Under the pieces are notes generated by a model. That model was not told where the DNA came from, ran no database searches, and saw only the letters and a list, made by a program, of their open reading frames with translations. From NCBI GenBank assembly GCA_046295175.1, contig JBKBNY010000004.1:1-64000 (forward strand): a stretch of DNA of 64,000 bases. Direction: 5' to 3'. The stretch is from JALOLV01 sp046295175. Lineage in GTDB: Bacteria; Bacteroidota; Bacteroidia; Cytophagales; Spirosomataceae. Position numbers and translations under genes: made by a program. Numbering within the stretch: the first letter of the stretch is position 1; the number at the start of each line of letters is the position of its first letter. Positions 51,722 through 60,630 of this stretch are shown in pieces.

Positions 51722-53050
51722 TTATTTTACGTTGTCGTCAACAAATCTTACACAAATTGCGGCAATAATAAAACAAACCCCTCCCATCATAACTGCATAA
51801 ATGGCTTGTCCACCATAAAGGCTTTTGACAATTGGTCCACCGATAACTCCATTGATAATTTGCGGAATTGTAATAAAAAAGTTAAATATACCCATATAAA
51901 TCCCCATTTTGGCTGGAGGAATAGACCCTGCTAAAATTGCATAAGGCATTGCCAAAATACTCGCCCAGGCAATTCCGACTCCAATCATTGGCAGGATGAG
52001 TAACTTATAATCACCAATGAAAAATATTGAAATCAACGAAAGTCCACCGATTAAAAGTGATAGCATATGTGTATTTTTTCTTCCATATTTTTTTGAAATT
52101 GTAGGTAAAAGAAATGCATATACCATCGAAACAAAATTGTAAACAGCAAAGATTACACCGACCCAATCTGCTGCTTTATTGTAATCAGAAGTATTAGTTT
52201 GGCTGTCATTTAATTGAAAAAAATGCTGTGCGATAGCAGGTGTTGTAAATACCCACATAGAAAATAAACCAAACCAAGAAAAAAACTGCACTAAGCCGAG
52301 TTGTTTCATTGTTCTTGGCATATTTCCAAAATCTTTGAATATTTCTAAAAAATTGGACTGATGTTCTTTGGTGTCAGAATGTCCTTCGAATTCTCTCACT
52401 TGTTCAGGAGAGTATTCAGAAGTAGTAAAAATCGTCCACAAAATACAAAAGAGCAAGGCTGCCGCACCAAGAATAAATGAATATTTTAAGTAGTCAGGAA
52501 CGCTACCACTTTTAAATGATTCTTTAAAGAAAAAAGAAAAAAGTATGGGAAGTAATGAACCAAAAACAGCTCCTATACCAATCAAAACTGTTTGAATTGA
52601 AAATCCAGTGGTGGTTTGTGCATCGTTCAGTTTATCAGCAACTAATGCCCTGAAAGGCTCCATTGCAATATTGAAAGAAGCATCCATTATCATCAGAAAA
52701 CCAGCACCCACCCACAAGGCTGGTAAGAAACTTACGAACAAATCAGCATTGGGCATCAGTATCAAACCGATTGAAGCAAGAATGGCACCTGCCAAAAAGA
52801 AAGGCCTGCGGCGACCCAATTTTGTCCAAGTTTTGTCAGAATAATGTCCAATTATTGGCTGAACAATCATACCAGTTAGTGGAGCAACCAGCCAAAACCA
52901 AGAGAGATGCTCAACATCGGCACCAAAGTTTTGTAGAATTCGACTTGCGTTGGCATTTTGAAGTGCGAAACCCATCTGGATTCCCATAAATCCAAAACTC
53001 ATGTTCCAGATTTGGGCTGATGTAAGGTTAGGTTTTTGTTTTTTTGTCAT
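51722..53050 (-). CDS. MFS sugar transporter (maltose/sucrose-type, SLC45/GPH-like)
   Basis: A 442-residue, 12-helix major facilitator from the ATG at 53050. The ATG at 53080 is also in frame and overlaps the amylase stop (TAATG), but family proteins begin close to IWNMSFGFMGIQMGFALQ and the shared ACTTTAACCT element lies just before 53050. GHYSDKTWTKLGRRRPFF is the loop 2-3 signature. Placed between a secreted amylase and a maltose phosphorylase, it probably imports maltose or maltodextrins across the inner membrane. Confidence 0.9.
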   Translation of the reverse strand: MTKKQKPNLTSAQIWNMSFGFMGIQMGFALQNANASRILQNFGADVEHLSWFWLVAPLTGMIVQPIIGHYSDKTWTKLGRRRPFFLAGAILASIGLILMPNADLFVSFLPALWVGAGFLMIMDASFNIAMEPFRALVADKLNDAQTTTGFSIQTVLIGIGAVFGSLLPILFSFFFKESFKSGSVPDYLKYSFILGAAALLFCILWTIFTTSEYSPEQVREFEGHSDTKEHQSNFLEIFKDFGNMPRTMKQLGLVQFFSWFGLFSMWVFTTPAIAQHFFQLNDSQTNTSDYNKAADWVGVIFAVYNFVSMVYAFLLPTISKKYGRKNTHMLSLLIGGLSLISIFFIGDYKLLILPMIGVGIAWASILAMPYAILAGSIPPAKMGIYMGIFNFFITIPQIINGVIGGPIVKSLYGGQAIYAVMMGGVCFIIAAICVRFVDDNVK

Positions 53051-53052
53051 AT

Positions 53053-53063
53053 AGGTTAAAGTT
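53053..53063 (-). promoter_or_regulatory. ACTTTAACCT element before the MFS start
   Basis: Minus strand AACTTTAACCT, two bases before the ATG at 53050. The ten-base core ACTTTAACCT also occurs at 54877-54886 (minus) and 54961-54970 (plus). Confidence 0.45.
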
Positions 53064-53079
53064 AATTTTATATTCGCCA

Positions 53080-54873
53080 TTACTTAATTTCAAAAACATA
53101 AACCGAATTTGCTGCCAAATCAATTTTTAAACCAGATGGAGCATCAGTACTTATTTCTAAGCCTTTGTTCATGAAAATTTCAGTAAATTTATAATTTCCG
53201 TTAGGATTCAATCCCATCAATTCAAACGCATGTTGGGGTATTCTGACTGTGGTAGAATATGATTTTTCTAAGTCAAAGTTGCAAATAAACAACAATTTTT
53301 GATTTTTCGTATATCTCAAATAACTAAAAATCTTGTAGTCGTTGTATCCCATCGACTGTCCGTCTTTATTGACATACTGTAAATCATAAAACGCTCCATT
53401 TTTAATAGCATCACTTTTCTGGGAGAAGTTAAGTAAATCAGTGTAAAATTTACGCAACTTTTTTTGCTCGGCAGATAATTTAGCACCATCAAATTTGCCT
53501 TCATTTACCCAAGCTTGAAACTCAGGGACACCCCAATAATCAAAAATTGTTGTTCGACCATCTTCACCCTGAAAACCCTCAGCTTGAGTTGGGTTCACCC
53601 CTACTTCTTGTCCAAAATAAACCATTATCGGCCCACCGTGTAGCGTTGCAGAAAGCGTCATGGCTGGAATCGCATGAAACGGATTTTTTGCAAAATATTT
53701 TGATGCAATACGCTGTTCATCGTGATTTTCAAGAAAACGTAGCATTCTATTGCCAAAATCACCCGATTCTCTCTGCCAAACAGTCGTAATATCATTGGCA
53801 TTTCCATGTCCTTCCATCAATCGGCGAAGAGCATCATACAAACCTACTTTATCGTACAAATAATCAAATTTTCCGTTAAAAAGATAATTTTTATATTCGT
53901 TAGGATTATAAATCTCCGCAATAAATATTACTGATGGATTCACTTTTTTGATTTCTGGTATTACCCAACCCCAAAATTCAACCGGAACCATTTCGGCCAT
54001 ATCACATCGAAAACCATCAACCCCTTTTTTAGCCCAAAAAGTAAGAATATCTCTCATTTTAAGCCATGTGTCTGGAATCGGTTCAAAATGTTTTGTCCGG
54101 TTATTCAGGTAATCGACACCATAATTCAATTTTATTGTCTCAAACCAATCATTTATGCTTGGTTTTGCCGAAAAAACATCATTTCCTGTTGCCTTTGCTG
54201 GATTTTCGGAGTAATAACCGCTTGGTTTTATCGGAGGATTCACTCCATCAGGAACATGAAAATCTTGGTTTGGAATGTAGTAAAAATTATTAGAATTCTT
54301 AAATACTCCCGATTTATCGTCATCCTCACCAAAATCTTTGACACCTTTTGGTTTAGCATCAGAGTTATATTGTCTTGCTACGTGATTCGGAACACAATCT
54401 ATGATTACTTTGAGACCGTTTTTATGTGTTCTGTCCACCAAAGCCTCAAATTCTTTCATCCGATTCTTGACATTTACCGCCAAGTCGGGATTTACGTCAT
54501 AATAATCTTTGATTGCATAAGGTGAACCCGCAATTCCTTTCACAACCAACGGATTATCTTGTTTGATTTTGAATTTAGAATAATCTGTCATTGTTGCGTG
54601 TTCGATTACACCCGTGTACCAAACATGCGAAACTCCAAACTTTTTAAGCTCAACAAGAGCTTTATCAGTGATGTCATTAAATTTCCCACAACCATTCTCT
54701 TCGATAGTTCCGTTAAACTTATTTGTCGTCTTTGTGTTTCCAAAAAGGCGAGTAAAAATCTGGTAAACAGCAATTTTGTCAGTCTTTTCTTTGGTCATTT
54801 TTTTTGAAGTCTGGGCAATGCTCATTTGTGCAAAAATCAAACAGAATATTGCCAAATTAAAGGTTATTTTCAT
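53080..54873 (-). CDS. Secreted alpha-amylase family glycosyl hydrolase (GH13)
   Basis: A 597-residue GH13 enzyme with a signal peptide (about 1-20, QMSIAQ). The catalytic barrel has D291 as nucleophile (GFRCDMAE), E320 as acid/base (FIAEIYNP) and D385 (LENHDEQ), with the first conserved region DCVPNHVAR. The C-terminal beta domain ends in SVYVFEIK. It cleaves alpha-1,4-glucans in the periplasm or outside the cell. It is the first gene of an operon with the MFS transporter and divergent from the second amylase. Confidence 0.93.
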   Translation of the reverse strand: MKITFNLAIFCLIFAQMSIAQTSKKMTKEKTDKIAVYQIFTRLFGNTKTTNKFNGTIEENGCGKFNDITDKALVELKKFGVSHVWYTGVIEHATMTDYSKFKIKQDNPLVVKGIAGSPYAIKDYYDVNPDLAVNVKNRMKEFEALVDRTHKNGLKVIIDCVPNHVARQYNSDAKPKGVKDFGEDDDKSGVFKNSNNFYYIPNQDFHVPDGVNPPIKPSGYYSENPAKATGNDVFSAKPSINDWFETIKLNYGVDYLNNRTKHFEPIPDTWLKMRDILTFWAKKGVDGFRCDMAEMVPVEFWGWVIPEIKKVNPSVIFIAEIYNPNEYKNYLFNGKFDYLYDKVGLYDALRRLMEGHGNANDITTVWQRESGDFGNRMLRFLENHDEQRIASKYFAKNPFHAIPAMTLSATLHGGPIMVYFGQEVGVNPTQAEGFQGEDGRTTIFDYWGVPEFQAWVNEGKFDGAKLSAEQKKLRKFYTDLLNFSQKSDAIKNGAFYDLQYVNKDGQSMGYNDYKIFSYLRYTKNQKLLFICNFDLEKSYSTTVRIPQHAFELMGLNPNGNYKFTEIFMNKGLEISTDAPSGLKIDLAANSVYVFEIK

Positions 54874-54876
54874 CTT

Positions 54877-54887
54877 AGGTTAAAGTT
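54877..54887 (-). promoter_or_regulatory. ACTTTAACCT element before the minus-strand amylase start
   Basis: Minus strand AACTTTAACCT, three bases before the ATG at 54873; an additional TTTAACTTTAA overlaps upstream. Within it TAACTTTA is one base from a TAnnTTTG box, so a promoter very close to the start codon is an alternative reading. Confidence 0.45.
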
Positions 54888-54960
54888 AAAGTTCCAAATC
54901 TAATTAGGTTTTTTGTATGAAAAAATATTTTGTTTGTGTTATTTTGCTATTGAATACTTT

Positions 54961-54970
54961 ACTTTAACCT
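54961..54970 (+). promoter_or_regulatory. ACTTTAACCT element before the plus-strand amylase start
   Basis: ACTTTAACCT, two bases before the ATG at 54973. It faces the copy at 54877-54887, making the two an inverted pair in the 99-base divergent region. Confidence 0.45.
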
Positions 54971-54972
54971 TT

Positions 54973-56847
54973 ATGAAATTATCAAAACAATTACTTATTC
55001 TTGTTTTTATTCAATTTGTCATAGTCTGTACAGTCTATTCGCAAAAGCCACAAATTACCAGAATCGACCCAACAAACTGGTATGTTGGTATGAAAAATCC
55101 GAATTTACAAGTATTAGTTTACGGAAATAATATTGCAAAATCAACTTTTGCATTGAAACCTTATGCTGGTATAAAACTAAAAAAAGTACAAAAGGTAGAA
55201 AATCCGAATTACGTCTTTGTTGATTTAGAAATTTCTAAAACGGCAAAAGCGGGTTCGTTAGAGTTTGTTTTTTCAAATGGAAATTCAAAAAACTCGATTA
55301 AATACGAATTAAAAAATCGTTCGGCAAAACCACAAGGTGTTGACCAATCAGACTTCATTTATTTACTAATGCCAGACCGTTTTGCTAATGGTGACGAATC
55401 GAACGATAAATTCGATGATTTGAATGATAAAAAAGCAGATAAGAATAATCCGTTCTTGCGTCATGGAGGAGATTTGAAGGGGGTAACTGACCGTCTTGAT
55501 TATTTAAAAGAATTGGGAGTTACCGCAATTTGGATGACACCTGTGATTGAGAACAATACAGAATTGACCGATGAAGGAGGAACTTGGAGAAGCTCATACC
55601 ACGGTTATCATTTTACAGATTTTTATCAGATTGACAAACGCTTTGGTGGAAATGAGGGCTATAAAAAATTTGTCAATGACGCACACGCCAAAGGCATTAA
55701 GGTTGTGCAAGATGCCGTTTATAATCACATCGGGCTGACAACTTGGTTTTACAAGGATTTACCCTCTAAAGATTGGATTAATCAATGGGATACTTACACC
55801 AACACTTCATACAAAGAACAGTCGATTGTTGACCCCAACGGCTCTGCTTATGACAGAAAAGTATGTTCGGATGGATGGTTTACGAAGTTTCTACCCGATT
55901 TAAATCAAAGAAATCCGTTTTTGGCAAATTATCTCATTCAAAATACAATCTGGATAACCGAAAATTTTGGGATTGATGCGTGGAGAATTGATACATACAT
56001 GTACAACGATTTAGAATTTATGAATCGCTGCAATAAAGCATTGATGGATGAGTTTCCTAAGATTCATTTGTTTGGCGAATCTTGGGTAAGAAGTGTTTTC
56101 AACCAAGCGTATTTTACCAAAAATAATATCAATTTCCCATTCAAATGTAATCTTCCTGGTACACTTGATTTCATGGTTCAGACAGGTATTTTAGATGGAC
56201 TAAATCAAAGCTATGATTGGGATGCTGGCGTACAAAAATTATATCAGATTTTGGCACAAGATGGTGCTTACCAAGATGCTTCAAAAAATGTAACTTTCCT
56301 CGAAAACCACGATACCGACCGTTATTTTTCGGTAATTGGCGAAGACTTCGACAAATACAAAATGGGAATTACTTGGTTGCTAACCTTGAGAGGAATTCCA
56401 CATTTTTATTATGGAACTGAAGTTTTGATGAAAAACTTTAAAAATCCATCAGATGCCGAGGTTCGTAAAGACTACCCCGGCGGATTCAAAGGAGATTCTG
56501 AAAATAAATTCACAAAAGAAGGTAGAAGTGCAAAAGAAAATGAGGCTTTTGAATTTGTAAGCAAACTGGCCAATTATCGCAAAAAATCTGAAGCATTGAC
56601 TAAAGGTAAATTTATGCAATTTGTTCCGTTTGAAGGCATTTATGTTTACTTCAGATACACAAATAATCAGAGAGTTATGGTAATTAGCAATACCAATAAA
56701 GAAGAAAAAATCGTTGAAACTGCGAGATTCAATGAAATTTTGAAAGGCTCGAAATCTGCCCAAAACGTATTGACAGGAGCAAACCTAAACGATGTATCGA
56801 AGATAACAATCCCAGCTAAAACTTCATGGGTTTTAGAAATAAAGTAA
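54973..56847 (+). CDS. Secreted alpha-amylase / cyclomaltodextrinase-like GH13 (SusA-like)
   Basis: A 624-residue enzyme from the ATG at 54973; the frame is open to a TTG at 54913, but 54973 gives a proper signal peptide (about 1-24, VYSQ). An N-terminal Ig-like domain (about 25-115, ITRIDPTNWYVGMKNPNLQVLVYG) is typical of neopullulanase/cyclomaltodextrinase enzymes. The barrel has D340 (WRIDTY), E369 (FGESW) and D447 (LENHDTDR). It likely degrades starch oligosaccharides in the periplasm. It starts the plus-strand operon with beta-phosphoglucomutase and maltose phosphorylase. Confidence 0.93.
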   Translation: MKLSKQLLILVFIQFVIVCTVYSQKPQITRIDPTNWYVGMKNPNLQVLVYGNNIAKSTFALKPYAGIKLKKVQKVENPNYVFVDLEISKTAKAGSLEFVFSNGNSKNSIKYELKNRSAKPQGVDQSDFIYLLMPDRFANGDESNDKFDDLNDKKADKNNPFLRHGGDLKGVTDRLDYLKELGVTAIWMTPVIENNTELTDEGGTWRSSYHGYHFTDFYQIDKRFGGNEGYKKFVNDAHAKGIKVVQDAVYNHIGLTTWFYKDLPSKDWINQWDTYTNTSYKEQSIVDPNGSAYDRKVCSDGWFTKFLPDLNQRNPFLANYLIQNTIWITENFGIDAWRIDTYMYNDLEFMNRCNKALMDEFPKIHLFGESWVRSVFNQAYFTKNNINFPFKCNLPGTLDFMVQTGILDGLNQSYDWDAGVQKLYQILAQDGAYQDASKNVTFLENHDTDRYFSVIGEDFDKYKMGITWLLTLRGIPHFYYGTEVLMKNFKNPSDAEVRKDYPGGFKGDSENKFTKEGRSAKENEAFEFVSKLANYRKKSEALTKGKFMQFVPFEGIYVYFRYTNNQRVMVISNTNKEEKIVETARFNEILKGSKSAQNVLTGANLNDVSKITIPAKTSWVLEIK

Positions 56848-56866
56848 TAAACCAAAGAAAAGATAA

Positions 56867-57520
56867 ATGATAAAAGGATTTTTGTTTGACTTGGATGGAG
56901 TAATTGTCGAAACTGCAATTTTCCATTATCAAGCGTGGAAAAGAATGGCCAACGAATTAGGTTTTGATATTTCGGAAGAATTCAATGAAAAACTTAAAGG
57001 AGTTAGCCGAACAGAATCGCTCGAAATAATTTTAAATCACGGCGGAGTTGAATTATCAGAAGCAAAAAAAATAGAGCTGGCTACAAAAAAGAACGAATGG
57101 TATCTTGAATTAGTCAGTCAAATGACCGAAAAAGACATTTTGGAGGGAATTCCTGAGTTTTTTGAGCAAATTAAGCAAACAGATATTAAAATTGGTTTGG
57201 GGTCGGTTAGCAAAAATGCTAAGATGATTTTAGAGCGAGTTGGTCTGATTGAACAATTTGACGTAATTATCGACGGCACAAAAATCAGCAAGGGCAAACC
57301 AGACCCAGAAGTTTTCTTGAAAGGTGCCGAAGAATTCAGTTTTGCCCCAAACGAATGTTTGGTTTTTGAAGATGCCGTCGCAGGAGTTCAAGCGGCAAAG
57401 AATGCAGGTATGAAAGCAGTTGGTATTGGTAAACCAGAGGTTTTAACTCAAGCTGATGTTGTTTACCCTAATCTTGAAGGGGTAAAAATTGATGAGATTT
57501 TGAATACAATTTTGAAATAA
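56867..57520 (+). CDS. pgmB: Beta-phosphoglucomutase
   Basis: A 217-residue HAD-superfamily mutase that converts beta-glucose-1-phosphate to glucose-6-phosphate. The nucleophile D8 and acid/base D10 are in FLFDLDGVIVETA. The cap contains GVSRTESLEIIL, and the later motifs are GLGSVSKNAK, GKPDPEVFL and VFEDAVAGVQAAKNAGM. It lies 18 bases before the maltose phosphorylase gene, whose product it uses. Confidence 0.94.
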   Translation: MIKGFLFDLDGVIVETAIFHYQAWKRMANELGFDISEEFNEKLKGVSRTESLEIILNHGGVELSEAKKIELATKKNEWYLELVSQMTEKDILEGIPEFFEQIKQTDIKIGLGSVSKNAKMILERVGLIEQFDVIIDGTKISKGKPDPEVFLKGAEEFSFAPNECLVFEDAVAGVQAAKNAGMKAVGIGKPEVLTQADVVYPNLEGVKIDEILNTILK

Positions 57521-57538
57521 CGACGAAAATATACTTTA

Positions 57539-59878
57539 ATGAAAAATTACATTGTGCATGACGAATGGAAAATTGTCGAAGACGGTTTTCATCCAGAATT
57601 TAATGAAATAACCGAAAGTCTCCTAAGCCTTGGTAACGGCCGAATGGGTCAGCGAGGAAACTTTGAGGAAAAATTTTCGGGTAAAAGTCTTCAAGGTAAT
57701 TACATCGCTGGTGTTTGGTTTCCTGATAAAACCAGAGTTGGTTGGTGGAAAAACGGCTACCCTAACTATTTTGCGAAGGTAATTAATGCGACAAATTGGG
57801 TCGGAATTGATGTTGAAATTGACGGCGAAGAACTTGATTTGAACGCGTCTGAGGTGTTACATTTCCACCGTTTTCTCGATATGAAAACCGGAATTTTGGA
57901 GCGATATTCTACTGTGAGACTACAAAACGGAAAAGAAATTGAGATTCAGTCTAAGCGTTTTTGTAGTATTGCCGACGACCACGCTGGTGTGGTTGAATAT
58001 AGTTTGATTCCGAAAAATTTCTCTGGAAAAGTTAAAGTAACACCGTATTTGGATGGTAGCATCAAAAACCGTGATGCAAACTATGAGGAGACATTCTGGG
58101 AAGAAATCGCCAAAGAAACATCTTTTGGGCAAGGTGTTTTACACATAAAAACCAAAGAGAATCGCTTCAAAACCGAACGATTTGATTTGGTTTCGGCAAT
58201 GAAAGTTGATGTTTGGCATGAAGGTAAGGCTATCGAATTTGAAACATTACCAATCAAAAAAGAAAAATACGTTGCTTGTGAAATCTCATTAGATTTGAAG
58301 CAAGACGAAAAAACAACCATTTATAAATATGTTGCGAATCTTTCGTCTTTAGATTATTCGGCTGAGGTTTTGGTTACCGAAACGAAAGCTTACGTTGAAA
58401 AAGTTGCAGCGAAAGGTTTTGAAACTTTGCAGCAAGAACACGCAAATAAATGGGCTGATAAATGGGAACATTGTGATATTGAAGTAGCGGGTGATGTTGC
58501 GGCACAGCAAGGAATCCGTTTTAATATTTTCCAACTTCTTCAAACTTATACTGGCGAAGACGCTCGTTTCAATATCGGTCCAAAAGGATTTACTGGTGAA
58601 AAATACGGTGGTGTGACTTACTGGGATACCGAAGCTTACTGTATTCCGTTTTATCTTTCGACATCTGAGCAAAAAGTAGGTCGCAACCTGCTGGTTTATC
58701 GCCACAATCAGCTGCAAAAAGCAATCGAAAATGCTCAAAAATTAGGATTTTCGGATGGGGCGGCGTTGTATCCGATGGTTACAATGAATGGTGAAGAATG
58801 TCATAATGAGTGGGAGATAACATTTGAAGAAATCCACCGAAACGGAGCAATCGCTTACGGAATCTACGATTACATCAATTACACAGGCGATAAAAAATAC
58901 TTGATAGAATTTGGGCTTGATGTATTGATTGGCATTTCACGTTTTTGGGCTCAAAGAGTGAATTGGTCGAGCGATAAGCAAAAATATGTCATGCTGGGTG
59001 TGACTGGGCCAAATGAGTATGAAAACAATGTAAACAACAACTGGTACACAAATTACATCGCTGTTTGGTGTTTAAAATACACCATGCAATCCATCGAAGA
59101 AGGTTCTAAGATTGATTCTAATCGAGTAAATGAAATTCTTTCAAATTTGAATTTCGATTGGGAAAAGGAAACCGAGAAATGGAATCATATCATCGAAAAT
59201 ATGTATTTCCCATACGACCCTGAGCGTCAGGTTTTCTTACAACAAGATGGCTTTTTAGACAAAGAATTATTAAACGTCTGCGATATTGCTCAACACCGTC
59301 CGATAAACCAAAAGTGGTCTTGGGATAGAATCCTTCGCTCATGCTTTATTAAACAAGCTGATGTTTTGCAGGGTATGTATTTCTTTGAAGATGACTTTAC
59401 CGAAGAAGAACTACGTCGAAATTTCGATTTCTACGAGCCAATGACAGTTCATGAGTCTTCGTTGTCGCCTTGTGTACACGTAATTCATGCGGCTCGACTT
59501 GGCAAAAAAGAGAAGGCTTATGAAATGTACCTCCGTACCTCTCGTTTGGACTTGGATGATTATAATAATGATACCGAAGATGGACTTCACATTACATCAA
59601 TGGCAGGTACTTGGTTATCGGTTATTAAAGGATTTGGCGGAATGCGTGTAAAAGATAATCAGCTTCATTTTAATCCGTTTTTACCTGAGCAATGGCAATC
59701 TTTCAATTTCAGAATCGGGTTTAGAGGTAGTTTGATTGAAGTTGTTGTGAAACAAGATGAAATCGAAATAAAGAATCTATCTGAAAAATCAATTAGCGTA
59801 TTTGTTCATGGAAACGAGGTTCAAATCGTAGGAAATTCAGTTCAAATCGCTGGTTATCAGCATTTTCAAGAAGCTTAA
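57539..59878 (+). CDS. Maltose phosphorylase (GH65)
   Basis: A 779-residue GH65 phosphorylase that splits maltose with phosphate into glucose and beta-glucose-1-phosphate. It starts with the family beta-sandwich (LLSLGNGRMGQRG, about 30-42) and has an (alpha/alpha)6 barrel with the general acid E493 in GPNEYENN, and HECHNEWE-like and VHESSLSPC motifs. Trehalose or kojibiose phosphorylases are related, but the amylase and MFS neighbours favour maltose. It is cytoplasmic and the last gene of the plus-strand operon. Confidence 0.9.
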   Translation: MKNYIVHDEWKIVEDGFHPEFNEITESLLSLGNGRMGQRGNFEEKFSGKSLQGNYIAGVWFPDKTRVGWWKNGYPNYFAKVINATNWVGIDVEIDGEELDLNASEVLHFHRFLDMKTGILERYSTVRLQNGKEIEIQSKRFCSIADDHAGVVEYSLIPKNFSGKVKVTPYLDGSIKNRDANYEETFWEEIAKETSFGQGVLHIKTKENRFKTERFDLVSAMKVDVWHEGKAIEFETLPIKKEKYVACEISLDLKQDEKTTIYKYVANLSSLDYSAEVLVTETKAYVEKVAAKGFETLQQEHANKWADKWEHCDIEVAGDVAAQQGIRFNIFQLLQTYTGEDARFNIGPKGFTGEKYGGVTYWDTEAYCIPFYLSTSEQKVGRNLLVYRHNQLQKAIENAQKLGFSDGAALYPMVTMNGEECHNEWEITFEEIHRNGAIAYGIYDYINYTGDKKYLIEFGLDVLIGISRFWAQRVNWSSDKQKYVMLGVTGPNEYENNVNNNWYTNYIAVWCLKYTMQSIEEGSKIDSNRVNEILSNLNFDWEKETEKWNHIIENMYFPYDPERQVFLQQDGFLDKELLNVCDIAQHRPINQKWSWDRILRSCFIKQADVLQGMYFFEDDFTEEELRRNFDFYEPMTVHESSLSPCVHVIHAARLGKKEKAYEMYLRTSRLDLDDYNNDTEDGLHITSMAGTWLSVIKGFGGMRVKDNQLHFNPFLPEQWQSFNFRIGFRGSLIEVVVKQDEIEIKNLSEKSISVFVHGNEVQIVGNSVQIAGYQHFQEA

Positions 59879-59898
59879 TAATATATTATTAGAATTTC

Positions 59899-59928
59899 AA
59901 AAATGCCTCGCAAAAGCGAGGCATTTTT
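59899..59928 (+). terminator. Intrinsic terminator of the starch operon
   Basis: Perfect 13-bp stem AAAAATGCCTCGC / GCGAGGCATTTTT with an AAAA loop, 20 bases past the stop. Confidence 0.9.
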
Positions 59929-59994
59929 AGTTAATGAAACTCAGAATTTGTATTTGAAAGGTCAAAAGATTAAATTCGAGAAAATTTCAAAGAA

Positions 59995-60570
59995 ATGACA
60001 TTAGTATCGCAACGAAAAAAATATTCAGAAACCGAGTATTTAGATTTTGAGAACAAATCTAAACACCGTCATGAATATATAAATGGATTTTTAAGAAGAA
60101 TGGGATACGCATCGCACAACCACGAAACAATTGTTGCAAACCTTATTAGACTATTAGGGAATCACTATTTTGGACAAGATTATACAGTTCTTGGGAGTAA
60201 CCGTTTGGTCTATGTACCTGATTGTGAAAAATATTATTATCCTGATGTAACAGTCGTAAAAGGAAAGTCAAATTTCAAAGAATTTAAAGGAAAAATGGTC
60301 GCTACTTTAAATCCTTATTTGATTGTAGAGGTGCTTTCTGATAGTACATCAGAGATTGACCGAAGCGAAAAATTAGAATGTTATCAAAAAATTGAAAGTT
60401 TACAATACTATTTTATTGTCTCGCAAGATTCTAAAAATATTCAAATCTACAGCCGCACTGACGACCCTAAATTCTGGCTTTCGGGTCTATTTAATGCGAA
60501 TGATGAGTATATCAATATTAATGATAATAAATTAAGAATTGACCATATTTACCATCAAATTGAATTCTAA
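59995..60570 (+). CDS. Uma2 family (DUF820) restriction-endonuclease-like protein
   Basis: A 191-residue protein of the Uma2/DUF820 family with the PD-(D/E)xK nuclease fold. The catalytic parts are YYPDVTVVKG (Asp) and LIVEVLSDSTSEIDRSEKL, preceded by the family start (YLDFENKSKHRHEYINGFL). Such genes are abundant in cyanobacteria and Bacteroidota, often in multiple copies; their biological role is unknown. It has no visible partner gene, so it is not clearly part of a defence or toxin pair. Confidence 0.87.
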   Translation: MTLVSQRKKYSETEYLDFENKSKHRHEYINGFLRRMGYASHNHETIVANLIRLLGNHYFGQDYTVLGSNRLVYVPDCEKYYYPDVTVVKGKSNFKEFKGKMVATLNPYLIVEVLSDSTSEIDRSEKLECYQKIESLQYYFIVSQDSKNIQIYSRTDDPKFWLSGLFNANDEYININDNKLRIDHIYHQIEF

Positions 60571-60630
60571 AAAGCATCAACGGAACTCTTAATACGTATT
60601 TTTTGTAGATGTAACATTGAATAAAAATAC

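Noticed and set aside
54913..54972. N-terminal extension of the plus-strand amylase from a TTG at 54913
   Set aside because: It would precede a normal signal peptide and begin upstream of the shared ACTTTAACCT element.
59995..60570. Uma2-family protein as part of a defence or toxin-antitoxin pair
   Set aside because: The flanking genes have their own terminator and spacing; no partner gene, repeat or mobile element is nearby.
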